Of a stretch of DNA of 64,000 nt, positions 49,497-58,097 are shown piece after piece; the stretch's first letter is position 1, and each line of letters starts with the position of its first letter. This DNA comes from Winogradskya consettensis (GTDB lineage: Bacteria; Actinomycetota; Actinomycetes; Mycobacteriales; Micromonosporaceae): assembly GCF_018332715.1 (NCBI RefSeq), contig NZ_BOQP01000032.1, positions 35,108 to 99,107 of the forward strand. Direction: 5' to 3'. The notes beneath the pieces are model-generated. The model did not search any database, was not told the DNA's origin, and saw only the letters and a list, made by a program, of their open reading frames with translations. The position numbers were made by a program, and so were the translations under genes.

Positions 49497-50530
49497 GAAG
49501 CCTCCCGGTACGTGTCAGAGCAGCCCCGGGCCTCCGCACGCGGAAGGCGGCCGAGGACGGAGAAGCGCTTGCCGGGCCAGTCGCCGTCGTCGACGCCGTC
49601 GAGGACTCCGAGGTCCTCGGTGAGCAGGACGTGCCCCGGGTACGAGGTGGGCAGCGTGCTCACGACCTCGATCAGCCCCGGCTCGCCGACCGGCTGTTCT
49701 TCCCAGGTCCGCGGGTTACGGATGATGACGTCGGCGAAGTCGGGGCAGTAGAGCGAGCCGCCGGAGGGACCCTCCAGGAAGACCGTGCCGATCTGCTCGA
49801 CCATGCCGTAGAAGTTGTGCATCCGGGTGAGCCCGGTGTCGTCCTTGAGCCGGCGCCGGAATTCCTCGGGCGACACTGCCTGGTCGACGAGCTTCTTCCA
49901 GCCGCCGGAGTGGATCAGGATGCCGTTGCTCAGGTCCAGCCCGTTGTCCCGCGCGACCTCGTAGAGGTGCAGCCAGACGAGGTAGGTGAAACCGAAGATG
50001 AGGAACGGCTCGCTGCCGTGCTTGCCGAGGAAGGTGCGCAGCGCCTCGATGTCCGGGTGGCCCTCGGGGTCGAGCGCCCAGGCGTGGTCCCGCCCGTAGG
50101 TCGCCATGCCCAGCACCCCGGCGCCGCGCGCGCTGAACGAGCGGCGGTCCTTCAGCAGGCCCTTCGAGTCGACCAGGATCATCGGCAGCCGGCGCGGGCC
50201 GAGCACGGTCTGCATGGTCGCGCCGAGCTGGCGGGTCTGCGTGGCCGCCGCGGCCTTGTCCAGGTAGATCCTGCTGACCTCGCCGGTGGTGCCGCTCGAG
50301 GTCAGGACCTTGAAGACCTCGTCGTCCGGGATGCTCTTCAATTCCAGGTTCTTGAAGAGGCGTACGGGCAGCCACGGCAACTCAGCAACCGTGGCAGCCG
50401 ACGTGAACCCCGACGCGGCGAGTATCCGGTCGTACTCGGCACAGTTCGCGCGGTGATGCTGCGTGAGCTCGGACAACTCCTTGTGCAGCAACACCTCCCG
50501 CTCAGGCTGGGACAACGTAAATACGCTCAC
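49493..50530 (-). CDS. LuxE-like acyl-protein synthetase
   Basis: The 345-aa protein belongs to the LuxE/PaaK-related acyl-activating group. FKVLTSSGTTGEVSRIYLDK (P-loop-like TSSGTTG at 77-83) is followed by SGGWKKLVDQAVSPEEFRRR and MHNFYGMVEQIGTVFLEGPS. LuxE adenylates a fatty acid and passes the acyl group to LuxC. The GTG start overlaps the stop of the upstream ANL ligase, and its stop overlaps the LuxC-like start. Confidence 0.85.
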   Translation of the reverse strand: MSVFTLSQPEREVLLHKELSELTQHHRANCAEYDRILAASGFTSAATVAELPWLPVRLFKNLELKSIPDDEVFKVLTSSGTTGEVSRIYLDKAAAATQTRQLGATMQTVLGPRRLPMILVDSKGLLKDRRSFSARGAGVLGMATYGRDHAWALDPEGHPDIEALRTFLGKHGSEPFLIFGFTYLVWLHLYEVARDNGLDLSNGILIHSGGWKKLVDQAVSPEEFRRRLKDDTGLTRMHNFYGMVEQIGTVFLEGPSGGSLYCPDFADVIIRNPRTWEEQPVGEPGLIEVVSTLPTSYPGHVLLTEDLGVLDGVDDGDWPGKRFSVLGRLPRAEARGCSDTYREAS

Positions 50531-51858
50531 TTGTGGGCCTCCAGCGACCGGTAGTCGACTTTCCCGGTCGGAAGCAGCGGCAGCGCGTCGATGCCGCGGA
50601 CGTCGAGCCCGGTGAAGTGGGTGCCGAGGAACGCGGCCAGCTCGCCGCGGATCGCGCGGGCCCGGTCGGCGTCCGCGCCCTCGACGAAGACGTGCAGCTT
50701 GTCGTCGCCGGCGACGGCGGCGATCGCGCCGTGCGCGGCGAGGGTGCGCTCGACGTCGTCCAGGTTGACGCGGACACCGAAGACCTTGCCGATGCGTTTC
50801 AGCCGGCCGGTGAGGAAGAGGAAGCCCTCGTCGTCGAGGTGGCCCAGATCGCCGGTGCGCAGGATCCCGCCGAGTTCGTCCGGCTTGGCGAGATCTGCGG
50901 CGCTGTCGGCGTACCCCATCATGACGTTGGGTCCGGTGAAGACGACCTCGTCGTTGTCCACGGAGAACGACCCACCGGGGATCGGCAGTCCGGCGGAGCC
51001 GAGTTTGTCCTTGATCCGGTCGGGCGGGAGGACCGCCATCCGCGCGGTGGCCTCGGTCTGGCCGTACATCACGAAGAGCCGGCCGCCGACGGTTGCCATC
51101 CGCTCGGCGAAGTCCTGCACCAGCTCGGTGCGCAACCGCCCACCCGCCTGGGTGAGGGTGCGCAGCCTGGGGTGCGCGGCCGGGTCGAACCGCAGGCGGC
51201 GCAGCATCTCGTACTGGTACGGCACCGCCGCGAGCGTGGTGATGCCCCGCTCGGCGACCACCGTCCAGAAGCCGCGCTGCAGGATGCCGCCGCGTTCCAG
51301 CACCACCGTCGCACCGCGCAGCAGGTGACTGTTCAGCACCGACAGGCCGTACGTGTAGAACAGCGGCAACGTCGTGGGGGCAACGTCGTCCAGGGTGATG
51401 TCGAGGCTGTCCGCGATGGCCGCGGCGTTGGCCTCGACCGCCGCCCGCGACAGCCGCACCAGCTTCGGATTGCCGGTCGAGCCACTGGTCGTGAGCAGCA
51501 GCGCGAGGTCGGGGTGCGGCTCGATCGCCGGTGTCTCACGCAACCAGGTGTCACCCTCGGCGCGGTAACCGGCCGGCGGAGCCGAGCTCACGCCGGTGAC
51601 CTGCACGGGGCCGAACCGTTCGACCAGCGCGTGCAGCACCTCGGGGTCGAGCTCGGGGTCGAGCAGCGCGATGGGACGCCCGGCGGCGAGCGCACCCAGA
51701 TAGCGCGCGACCGCGCCGAGCTCGGTGGGGGTGAGTGCGAAGACGATGCCGGGCGGCAGCTGCGCGAACGCGGCTGCGGCGGCGTCGACCTCGCCGGGGC
51801 TCAGGGTCGCGCCGGTCTCGGCGTCGAGCACCCGGGCCCCGGGATGGAGCAGGTTCAC
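50527..51858 (-). CDS. ANL-superfamily acyl-CoA/acyl-ACP ligase
   Basis: The 443-aa adenylating enzyme has the A3 motif TTSGSTGNPK (123-132), the A5 motif MYGQTEATARM, the A7 motif LRTGDLGHLDDEGFLFLTGR and the A10 lysine in LLPTGKVDYRSL (Lys433). It is shorter than most acyl-CoA synthetases at the N-terminus. With an ACP two genes upstream it probably loads an acid onto that carrier. It overlaps the ketoreductase stop (GTGA) and the LuxE-like start. Confidence 0.85.
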   Translation of the reverse strand: MNLLHPGARVLDAETGATLSPGEVDAAAAAFAQLPPGIVFALTPTELGAVARYLGALAAGRPIALLDPELDPEVLHALVERFGPVQVTGVSSAPPAGYRAEGDTWLRETPAIEPHPDLALLLTTSGSTGNPKLVRLSRAAVEANAAAIADSLDITLDDVAPTTLPLFYTYGLSVLNSHLLRGATVVLERGGILQRGFWTVVAERGITTLAAVPYQYEMLRRLRFDPAAHPRLRTLTQAGGRLRTELVQDFAERMATVGGRLFVMYGQTEATARMAVLPPDRIKDKLGSAGLPIPGGSFSVDNDEVVFTGPNVMMGYADSAADLAKPDELGGILRTGDLGHLDDEGFLFLTGRLKRIGKVFGVRVNLDDVERTLAAHGAIAAVAGDDKLHVFVEGADADRARAIRGELAAFLGTHFTGLDVRGIDALPLLPTGKVDYRSLEAHK

Positions 51859-52592
51859 AGCGAGATTCCTCCGTCGACCCCGAGCACCTGGCCGGTGACG
51901 AAACGTGCCTGCTCGGAGAGCAGGAACGCCACGACGTCGGCGACCTCCTCGGGCTCGCCGAGGCGGCCGAGGGCGGTCTGCGCGATCCGCTGCGCGCGGC
52001 CGTCGGTGTCGAGCGTGTCGAGCATGTCGGTGGTGATGAAGCCCGGCGCCACGGCGTTGACCCGGATGCCACGCGGGCCGAGCTCCTTCGCGGCGGACAG
52101 GGTCAGACCGCTGACCGCGGCCTTCGACGCGGCGTAGATCGCCTGACCGGCCACGCCCGCGCCGCCGGTGACCGAGGACACGAAGACCACCGCGGGGGTA
52201 CGCCCACGGCCCAGCAGCCGCACCGCCCCCTGCAACGTGTTCACTGCCCCGACCGCGTTGACGGCGAAGAGCCGCTGCACGGTCGCGTCGTCGATCATGC
52301 CGAGCATCCCGGCGGCGTGCGTGCCCGCGTTGACCACGAGCGCGTCGAGCCGGCGGAATCGCTCGAAGGCGAGCCGCATCATCGCTTTACTCGTGGCCGG
52401 ATCGGAAATGTCACCATGCGTAGAAACAACAGTTACGCCGTGCTTATCGGCGAGCTGTTCGGCAACTTCGTCAATAGCGTCGGCGCGATGACCGTGCACG
52501 ACGAGGTCATAACCCTGCTCGGCGAGCCGGCGAGCGACCGCGTTGCCGATACCCCGGGATGCGCCGGTAATGAGCGCAACCCGATCAGGCAT
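51855..52592 (-). CDS. SDR oxidoreductase, 3-oxoacyl-ACP reductase (FabG)-like
   Basis: The 245-aa classical short-chain dehydrogenase has GASRGIG (10-16), NAG at 88-90, Ser140, Tyr153 and Lys157 (IYAASKAAV), and ends VTGQVLGVDGG as in FabG. It probably reduces a 3-oxoacyl group on the neighbouring ACP. The ATG at 52592 overlaps the ACP stop by 8 nt, which indicates tight coupling. Confidence 0.87.
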   Translation of the reverse strand: MPDRVALITGASRGIGNAVARRLAEQGYDLVVHGHRADAIDEVAEQLADKHGVTVVSTHGDISDPATSKAMMRLAFERFRRLDALVVNAGTHAAGMLGMIDDATVQRLFAVNAVGAVNTLQGAVRLLGRGRTPAVVFVSSVTGGAGVAGQAIYAASKAAVSGLTLSAAKELGPRGIRVNAVAPGFITTDMLDTLDTDGRAQRIAQTALGRLGEPEEVADVVAFLLSEQARFVTGQVLGVDGGISL

Positions 52593-52830
52593 CGAAGTCC
52601 ACCCCGTATTTACCAAGAATTCGCACAGCCTCCGCGAATGAGGACATGTTGATGACGTCGTCGGTGTCGATCATTACCGAGAATTCATCTTCGATCGCCG
52701 CGACGAGCGCCATGTGGGCCAGCGAATCCCACTTCTCGTTGTCCTGGTAGTGCAGGTCGTCCACGGGGGCGTCCGGCGGAAGGTCAAGCGCGGTCCGGAA
52801 CGTTTCACGCAGTCGCTGCAGCTCAATCAC
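52585..52830 (-). CDS. Acyl carrier protein
   Basis: An 81-aa acidic helical protein with the phosphopantetheine-attachment serine in EKWDSLAHM (Ser36). The W before DSL instead of the usual A/L is typical of stand-alone carriers in biosynthetic clusters rather than of fatty-acid AcpP. The GTG start has GGAG about 9 nt upstream. It is the first gene of the seven-gene operon and is divergent from pseB. Confidence 0.88.
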   Translation of the reverse strand: MIELQRLRETFRTALDLPPDAPVDDLHYQDNEKWDSLAHMALVAAIEDEFSVMIDTDDVINMSSFAEAVRILGKYGVDFDA

Positions 52831-53026
52831 GGTGTTACTCCAAGGGCGGATGGGCGAAGGAACCCACCATGCCGCAGCTCCCGCAACGGCACGACCAAGC
52901 CGAGCTGAACTCGACGTGAATTGCGGCTGGCATCTGTCAGCGCCACTGGAATTGCCAGATCACGCGGTTATGCTTCCGCTCCGAAAGCCGAATGACCAAT
53001 CCCCGTGCCACCCCCCGGGAGCAATT
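52831..53026. promoter_or_regulatory. Divergent promoter region between the ACP/Lux-like operon and pseB
   Basis: The 196-bp gap separates two long divergent operons, so it must hold both promoters. It contains CGAAAGCCGAA (52983-52993), the same 11-mer as in the other pseudaminic-acid promoter region at 29933. GGGAG at 53018-53022 is the pseB ribosome site. I see no clear inverted repeat. Confidence 0.45.
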
Positions 53027-54007
53027 ATGAGTGTGTTGAACGGATCCTCCATCCTGGTGACCGGTGCCACCGGTTCCTTCGGGAAGGCGTTCCTGGGTTA
53101 CGCGCTGGCCAATCTCGACCCGCAACGCATCGTGGTGTTCAGCCGCGACGAGCTGAAGCAGTACGAGGTCCGCCAGATGTTCGGTGACGACCCGCGCCTG
53201 CGCTTCTTCATCGGCGACATCCGTGACAAGGACCGGCTCGCCCGGGCGATGCACGGCGTCGACCACGTGATCCACGCCGCCGCCCTCAAGCAGGTCGACA
53301 CCGCCGAGTACAACCCCTCGGAGTTCATCGCGACCAACATCAACGGCTCGCAGAACGTCGTCGACGCCGCGATCAACGCCGGCGTGCAGCGCGTCGTCGC
53401 GCTCTCCACGGACAAGGCGTCGAGCCCGATCAACCTGTACGGCGCCACCAAGCTGGTCGCCGACAAGCTGGTCATCGCGGGCAACCACTACGCCGCGACG
53501 CACCCGACCCGCCTCTCCGTCGTGCGCTACGGCAACGTGATGGGCAGCCGCGGCTCGGTCGTGCCGTTCTTCCGCAAGCTCAACGCCGAGGGCAAGAGCC
53601 TGCCGATCACCGACAAGCGGATGACCCGCTTCTGGATCACCCTCGACCAGGCGGTCAAGTTCGTCGTCGATTCGTTCGACGTGATGCAGGGCGGCGAGCT
53701 GTTCGTGCCGCGCATCCCGAGCATGCGCATCCTCGACCTGGTCGAGGCCGTCGCGCCGGACGCTCCCACGCACGAGATGGGCATGCGCCCCGGCGAGAAG
53801 CTGCACGAGGAGATGATCGCCTCCGACGACAGCCGCCGGACGCTGCGTTTCCCGGACCGCTACGTCGTGCAGCCCGTCGTCGCGAGCTGGGGATACAAGA
53901 CGCCCGAGGGCGGCGAGCTGGTGCCGGACGGCTTCAACTACCGCTCCGACAACAACGACCTCTGGCTGGAGGTCGACGAGATGCGCGACCTCATCAAGGA
54001 GCCGTGA
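53027..54007 (+). CDS. pseB: UDP-N-acetylglucosamine 4,6-dehydratase (inverting)
   Basis: The 326-aa enzyme performs the first step of pseudaminic-acid synthesis: C4 oxidation, C6 dehydration and C5 epimerisation of UDP-GlcNAc. The NADP motif is TGATGSFGKAF (12-22). The catalytic set D129-K130 (STDKASSPINLYG), Tyr138 and Lys142 is complete, and RYGNVMGSRGSVVPFF is typical of PseB/FlaA1. The C-terminus RSDNNDLWLEVDEMRDLIKE is also characteristic. The ATG at 53027 has GGGAG 4 nt upstream; the longer open frame before it is not supported. Confidence 0.93.
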   Translation: MSVLNGSSILVTGATGSFGKAFLGYALANLDPQRIVVFSRDELKQYEVRQMFGDDPRLRFFIGDIRDKDRLARAMHGVDHVIHAAALKQVDTAEYNPSEFIATNINGSQNVVDAAINAGVQRVVALSTDKASSPINLYGATKLVADKLVIAGNHYAATHPTRLSVVRYGNVMGSRGSVVPFFRKLNAEGKSLPITDKRMTRFWITLDQAVKFVVDSFDVMQGGELFVPRIPSMRILDLVEAVAPDAPTHEMGMRPGEKLHEEMIASDDSRRTLRFPDRYVVQPVVASWGYKTPEGGELVPDGFNYRSDNNDLWLEVDEMRDLIKEP

Positions 54008-55131
54008 TGCTGCCCTACGGGCGGCAGAACGTCACCGACGCGGACATCGAGGCGGTCACCGCGGCACTGCGCAGCGACTGGCTCACCACCGGGCCGAAGG
54101 TCGACCTCTTCGAGAACGATCTGACCCGGATCGCCGGTGCGCCCTGCGTCTCGGTCAGCAACGGAACGGCGGCGCTGCACACGGCTTACGCCGCGGCCGG
54201 GATCGGTGCGGGCGACGAGGTCATCACCACCCCGATGACGTTCTGGGCCACCGCGGGCACGGCGACCACGCTCGGCGCGACCGTGGTCTTCGCCGACGTG
54301 GAGGAGGACACCGCCAACCTCGACCCGTACGCGGTCGAAGCGGCGGTCACCCCGCGCACCCGGGCGATCGCGGCGGTCGACTACGCCGGGCACCCCGCCG
54401 AGTACGACGAACTGCGCAAGATCGCGGACAGCGCCGACGCCACGTTGATCGCGGACGCGGCGCACGCCATCGGCTCCACGTACCGGGGCAGGCCGGTCGG
54501 CACGCTCGCCGACCTGACGACGTTCTCGTTCTTCCCGACGAAGAACCTGACCACCGCGGAGGGTGGCGCGGTCGCGTCCACCGATCCGGCGTTGCTGGAG
54601 CGGGCCCGGATCTTCCGGACCGTCGGGCTCGTCCGGGACCCCGCTGTACTGCGCCGCACCGACGAGGGCCCCTGGTTCTACGAGGTGCAGGAGCTCGGTC
54701 TCAACTACCGGCTCCCCGACGTGCTGTGCGCGCTGGGCAGCTCCCAGCTGCGCCGGCTCGGGGACTTCAAGGCACGGCGGGCCGCGCTGAGCGCGCGCTA
54801 CGACGAGTTCCTGGCGGACGTGCCCGGCCTGCGACTCCCGGTCACCCGGGACCATGTGGATCCGATGCGGCACCTCTATCCCGTACGCATCCAGGGCGGT
54901 CGCCGTCGTGAGGTGTTCGAGCGGATGCGGGCGGCCGGCATCGGCGTCCAGGTCAACTACATCCCGGTGTACTGGCACCCGCTCTACGAGGACCTCGGCT
55001 ACCAGCGCGGCATGTGCCCCAACGCCGAGGCCTTCTACGCCGAGCAGCTGTCCCTGCCGCTGTTCTACGACCTCACCGACGCGGACCAGGACCGCGTGAT
55101 CGAGACCCTGCGCACCATTCTGGAGAGCTGA
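54007..55131 (+). CDS. pseC: UDP-4-amino-4,6-dideoxy-N-acetyl-beta-L-altrosamine transaminase
   Basis: The 374-aa PLP enzyme belongs to the DegT/DnrJ/EryC1 family. The Schiff-base lysine is Lys179 in TFSFFPTKNLTTAEGGAV. IPYGRQ-like MLPYGRQNVTDADIEAVTAA at the N-terminus and LGLNYRLPDVLCALGSSQL are typical of PseC. It aminates the 4-keto product of PseB. AAGGAG precedes the ATG at 54007, which overlaps the pseB stop (TGATG). Confidence 0.92.
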   Translation: MLPYGRQNVTDADIEAVTAALRSDWLTTGPKVDLFENDLTRIAGAPCVSVSNGTAALHTAYAAAGIGAGDEVITTPMTFWATAGTATTLGATVVFADVEEDTANLDPYAVEAAVTPRTRAIAAVDYAGHPAEYDELRKIADSADATLIADAAHAIGSTYRGRPVGTLADLTTFSFFPTKNLTTAEGGAVASTDPALLERARIFRTVGLVRDPAVLRRTDEGPWFYEVQELGLNYRLPDVLCALGSSQLRRLGDFKARRAALSARYDEFLADVPGLRLPVTRDHVDPMRHLYPVRIQGGRRREVFERMRAAGIGVQVNYIPVYWHPLYEDLGYQRGMCPNAEAFYAEQLSLPLFYDLTDADQDRVIETLRTILES

Positions 55132-55135
55132 CCCC

Positions 55136-55945
55136 GTGCACCACGCCAACCACTTCTACGGCCACGCGCACGTGCTGGCCGAGTACTGCGGGCTGAACCC
55201 CGACGATCCACCCCGGATCGACGGCTACCTGCAGCACGGCTGGAACGTGGTGGACGGGCTCGGGGCGGGGACGCCGTACGTCTCCGGCCGGCCGATCTTC
55301 GTCTGGTCCGAGCAGACCCGGCGGCGGGCCCGGTCCATGGGCCGCCGCTACGCGACCGTGGTCGGCGCGCCCTTCCTCTACCTGCGCGAGATGGCTTCCC
55401 CCGCACCTTCGCCGGAAGAGCGGGAAGGCACCATCTACTACCCGTTCCACGGGTGGGAGGGCCAGCACATCGCCGGTGACCACCAGCGGCTGATCGACGA
55501 GATCATCGAGACCGAGGACGGCCCGGTCACCTTCTGTCTCTACTGGCACGAGTACCAGGACGAACGCACCCGGCGTCGCTACGAGAAGGCCGGGCGGGTC
55601 ATCTGCCACGGCTACCGCGGCCTGCGCTGGCGTGACACCGACACCAAATTCCTGCACAACCAGCTCGGGGAGCTGCGCCGGCACCGCCGGGTCGCGTCCA
55701 ACCGGCTGAGCAGTGCGGTGCTCTACGGCGCCTCGGTCGGCTGCGAGCCGGCCGTCTACGGCGACCCCATGCACCTGGCCGGAGAGGAAACGACGATCGC
55801 CCAGCGGATCCGCCGTCAGTGGCCCGAGCTGCACGGCAAATTCCCGGACCCGTCAGCCGCCGTCGAGTCGGCGCTGGCCGAGCTCGGCGCGGACGTGCTG
55901 GCCTCGCCGGACGAGTTGCGCGTGACGCTGGGATGGGCGGCATGA
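55136..55945 (+). CDS. Unknown protein of the pseB-pseG operon
   Basis: The 269-aa protein starts VHHANHFYGHAHVLAEYCGL and contains GYLQHGWNVVDGLGAG, GTIYYPFHGWEGQHIAGDHQ, TFCLYWHEYQDE and VICHGYRGLRWRDTDTKFLH. The many His, Tyr and Trp and the pattern of short strands recall GT-B-like capsule or surface-glycan proteins, but I cannot name a family. No membrane helix is seen. It starts 4 nt after pseC and overlaps the next gene by 4 nt, so a role in using pseudaminic acid is likely. Confidence 0.75.
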   Translation: MHHANHFYGHAHVLAEYCGLNPDDPPRIDGYLQHGWNVVDGLGAGTPYVSGRPIFVWSEQTRRRARSMGRRYATVVGAPFLYLREMASPAPSPEEREGTIYYPFHGWEGQHIAGDHQRLIDEIIETEDGPVTFCLYWHEYQDERTRRRYEKAGRVICHGYRGLRWRDTDTKFLHNQLGELRRHRRVASNRLSSAVLYGASVGCEPAVYGDPMHLAGEETTIAQRIRRQWPELHGKFPDPSAAVESALAELGADVLASPDELRVTLGWAA

Positions 55946-57366
55946 CACTTCGACTTCTCGGGGGTGAGATGGCCGGCTGGTCCGATGCCGCGCCCGCCGG
56001 TGGATCCGCGTACGGGTTCCTGCTCTCCGAACTGCGGTCCCTGGTTCCTGCCGGTGGGCGGGTGCTGGTCGCCGGACCGCATGACCCGGCGCTTCTTACG
56101 GGACTCCGGGCGTACGCGGAGATCACCTGTTTCGTGCGCTCCCAGCCGGATGCCGACGCACTGAGCTCGGCCGGTTTTTCGGTCCTCTGTGGAAGCCTGG
56201 CGAAACTGACCGACAGTGATCAGTACGACCTGGTTGTCGCGCTGGACGGCGTCGGGCGGCTGTGCTCGGTGGAGGGCCCGCAGTTCGACTGGGCCGAGAG
56301 CGTGCAGGTGCTGCGGCGCAGCCTACGACCCGGCGGCGCGCTGCTGCTGGCGGTCGAGAACGAGCTCGGCGTGCACCGGCTCGTCGACCGGGTCACGCCG
56401 ACCGCCGCGCATACGGATGGTGACTGGCGCCCGCTCGGTGAGTACGACGAGACCAAGCCCGGCACCCCCTCCCGGCTGCGCGAACGCCTCGCGGCCGACG
56501 GGTTGACGCCGGGCTGGCTCGCCACCGCCTGGCCGCTGCCCTCCGCGCCCACGCTGGTGATCGACGAGCCGCGGCTGCGGTACGGGCCGGCGGGTGCGCT
56601 CGCGGCCGTCGCTTCCGGGGTGACCGCTACGGCCTATGCCACCCGGCGGGTTCTGAGCGATCCTCGGCGGCTGGCGTCCACGGCGATCCGGGGTGGGCTG
56701 GGGGCTGAGCTGGCGCCAGCCTGGCTGGTGCTCGCGTTCCGGGGGCCCGCACCGTCACTTTCCCTGCCGCCGGCTGTGCTCAACGACGGCCCATTGGGGC
56801 CGCTGCCGGACGGGCGGTTGCTGGAGGAGCTGCTGATCGGGGCTTGTCTGCGGCATGACCTGCCCGCGCTTCGGCAGTTGCTCACCTCCTGGGTTGCTGC
56901 TGCTCCCGGCGTTTCGGCCGACAACGTCATCGTCGGTGATTCCTTCGCCGTGCTCGACCCCGCCCGGGCCGCAGTGGCACCCGCGGTTGCCATCGGACAT
57001 TTCGCCGCCACGCTGCTCGCCGGGGGTTATGACCAGCCCTGGCCACATGCGCACGACGTGCCGTCGCTCACCGCGGTACTGCTTGCTGCGGCGGGTGTCT
57101 CAGGTGCTGATCTGCCCGAGATCTCGGACAGTGCCCCGGACTCGTTGCGGGAGCACGAAGAGCGCGTTCGGCGGCTGGAAGAGCAACTCGCCGACGCCGC
57201 CATCCGGGTGAAGTACGTCGAGACCGAGCTCATCCACCGCGACGCCGAACTGCGCAAGGCCCGGCTCCAGATCGACATGTTCAGCGGCAAGGTCGGCTAT
57301 CGCATCACCCGGTTCGGGATGCGCGCCGCCAGGGCCGCACGCCGCTCGCTAAGGAAGATGACATGA
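55942..57366 (+). CDS. Methyltransferase-like protein with C-terminal coiled coil
   Basis: The 474-aa protein has a Rossmann-like N-terminus (GGRVLVAGPHDPALLTGLRA, DLVVALDGVGRLCSVEGPQF, LRRSLRPGGALLLAVENELG). This resembles class I SAM-dependent methyltransferases, though the first glycine motif is weak. The middle is a helical domain. The C-terminus (about 405-450, REHEERVRRLEEQLADAAIR) is a coiled coil followed by a basic tail. It overlaps both neighbours by 4 nt. It might methylate the nonulosonic acid or act as a scaffold; neither is proven. Confidence 0.6.
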   Translation: MTLRLLGGEMAGWSDAAPAGGSAYGFLLSELRSLVPAGGRVLVAGPHDPALLTGLRAYAEITCFVRSQPDADALSSAGFSVLCGSLAKLTDSDQYDLVVALDGVGRLCSVEGPQFDWAESVQVLRRSLRPGGALLLAVENELGVHRLVDRVTPTAAHTDGDWRPLGEYDETKPGTPSRLRERLAADGLTPGWLATAWPLPSAPTLVIDEPRLRYGPAGALAAVASGVTATAYATRRVLSDPRRLASTAIRGGLGAELAPAWLVLAFRGPAPSLSLPPAVLNDGPLGPLPDGRLLEELLIGACLRHDLPALRQLLTSWVAAAPGVSADNVIVGDSFAVLDPARAAVAPAVAIGHFAATLLAGGYDQPWPHAHDVPSLTAVLLAAAGVSGADLPEISDSAPDSLREHEERVRRLEEQLADAAIRVKYVETELIHRDAELRKARLQIDMFSGKVGYRITRFGMRAARAARRSLRKMT

Positions 57367-58097
57367 AGACACTCGGCATAGTCCAGGCTCGGATGGGATC
57401 CACCCGCCTGCCCGGCAAGGTACTGCGCCGCCTCGGTGGGCGTACGGTGCTGGACCGGGTTGTGCAGGCAGCGCGGGAGAGCGGCGTCCTCGACGACGTC
57501 GTGGTCGCCACCACCGTGGAGGACCGGGACGACGCCGTGGCCGCCGAATGCGAGACGCTCGGCGTGGCGGTCTATCGAGGGCCGGTCGACGACGTGCTCA
57601 CCCGTTTCCTGGGCGTGCTCGACGAGCGTGGCGACGACCCGGACGCCGTGCTGCGGTTCACCGCCGACTGCCCGCTGCTCGACCCCGAGCTGATCATGCT
57701 CGCGGCCAACGTCTTCGCGGCGACCCCGGACCTCGACTACCTGAGTACGTCGATCGCGCGCACGCTGCCCCGCGGGCTGGACGTGGAGATCGTGCGGACC
57801 GAGGTGCTGCGGCAGATCGACAAGGTCGCGACCGATCATCACCGTACGCATGTGACCTCGTACGTGTACTCGCATCCGTACGATTACAACGTGCTCGGAC
57901 TGACCCTGCAGCCGGACCTGTCGCACCTGCGGCTGACCCTCGACACCGAGGACGACTGGCACCTCATCGAAGCCGTCGTCGCGCACTTCGGTGACCGCCC
58001 GGTCCCCGTCCGCACCCTCGCGGACTGGCTCGCCGACCGCCCCGAGCTCGCCGGGATCAACGCCCACGTGCGGCAGAAGGAGCTCGCACAGGCGTGA
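57363..58097 (+). CDS. pseF: Pseudaminic acid cytidylyltransferase (SpsF/PseF-type)
   Basis: The 244-aa nucleotidyltransferase has the CMP-sugar synthase N-terminus GIVQARMGSTRLPGKVLRRL, DDVVVATTVEDRDD and RFTADCPLLDPEL. It activates a nonulosonic acid with CTP. Together with pseB, pseC and pseG in the same operon this fits PseF, although proteins annotated SpsF share the fold. The ATG overlaps the preceding stop by 4 nt. Confidence 0.85.
   Translation: MKTLGIVQARMGSTRLPGKVLRRLGGRTVLDRVVQAARESGVLDDVVVATTVEDRDDAVAAECETLGVAVYRGPVDDVLTRFLGVLDERGDDPDAVLRFTADCPLLDPELIMLAANVFAATPDLDYLSTSIARTLPRGLDVEIVRTEVLRQIDKVATDHHRTHVTSYVYSHPYDYNVLGLTLQPDLSHLRLTLDTEDDWHLIEAVVAHFGDRPVPVRTLADWLADRPELAGINAHVRQKELAQA

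Noticed and set aside
48297..50530. Bioluminescence (lux) operon
   Set aside because: LuxC- and LuxE-like genes are present but no luxA, luxB or luxD; neighbours are an acyl carrier, a ligase and glycosyltransferases.
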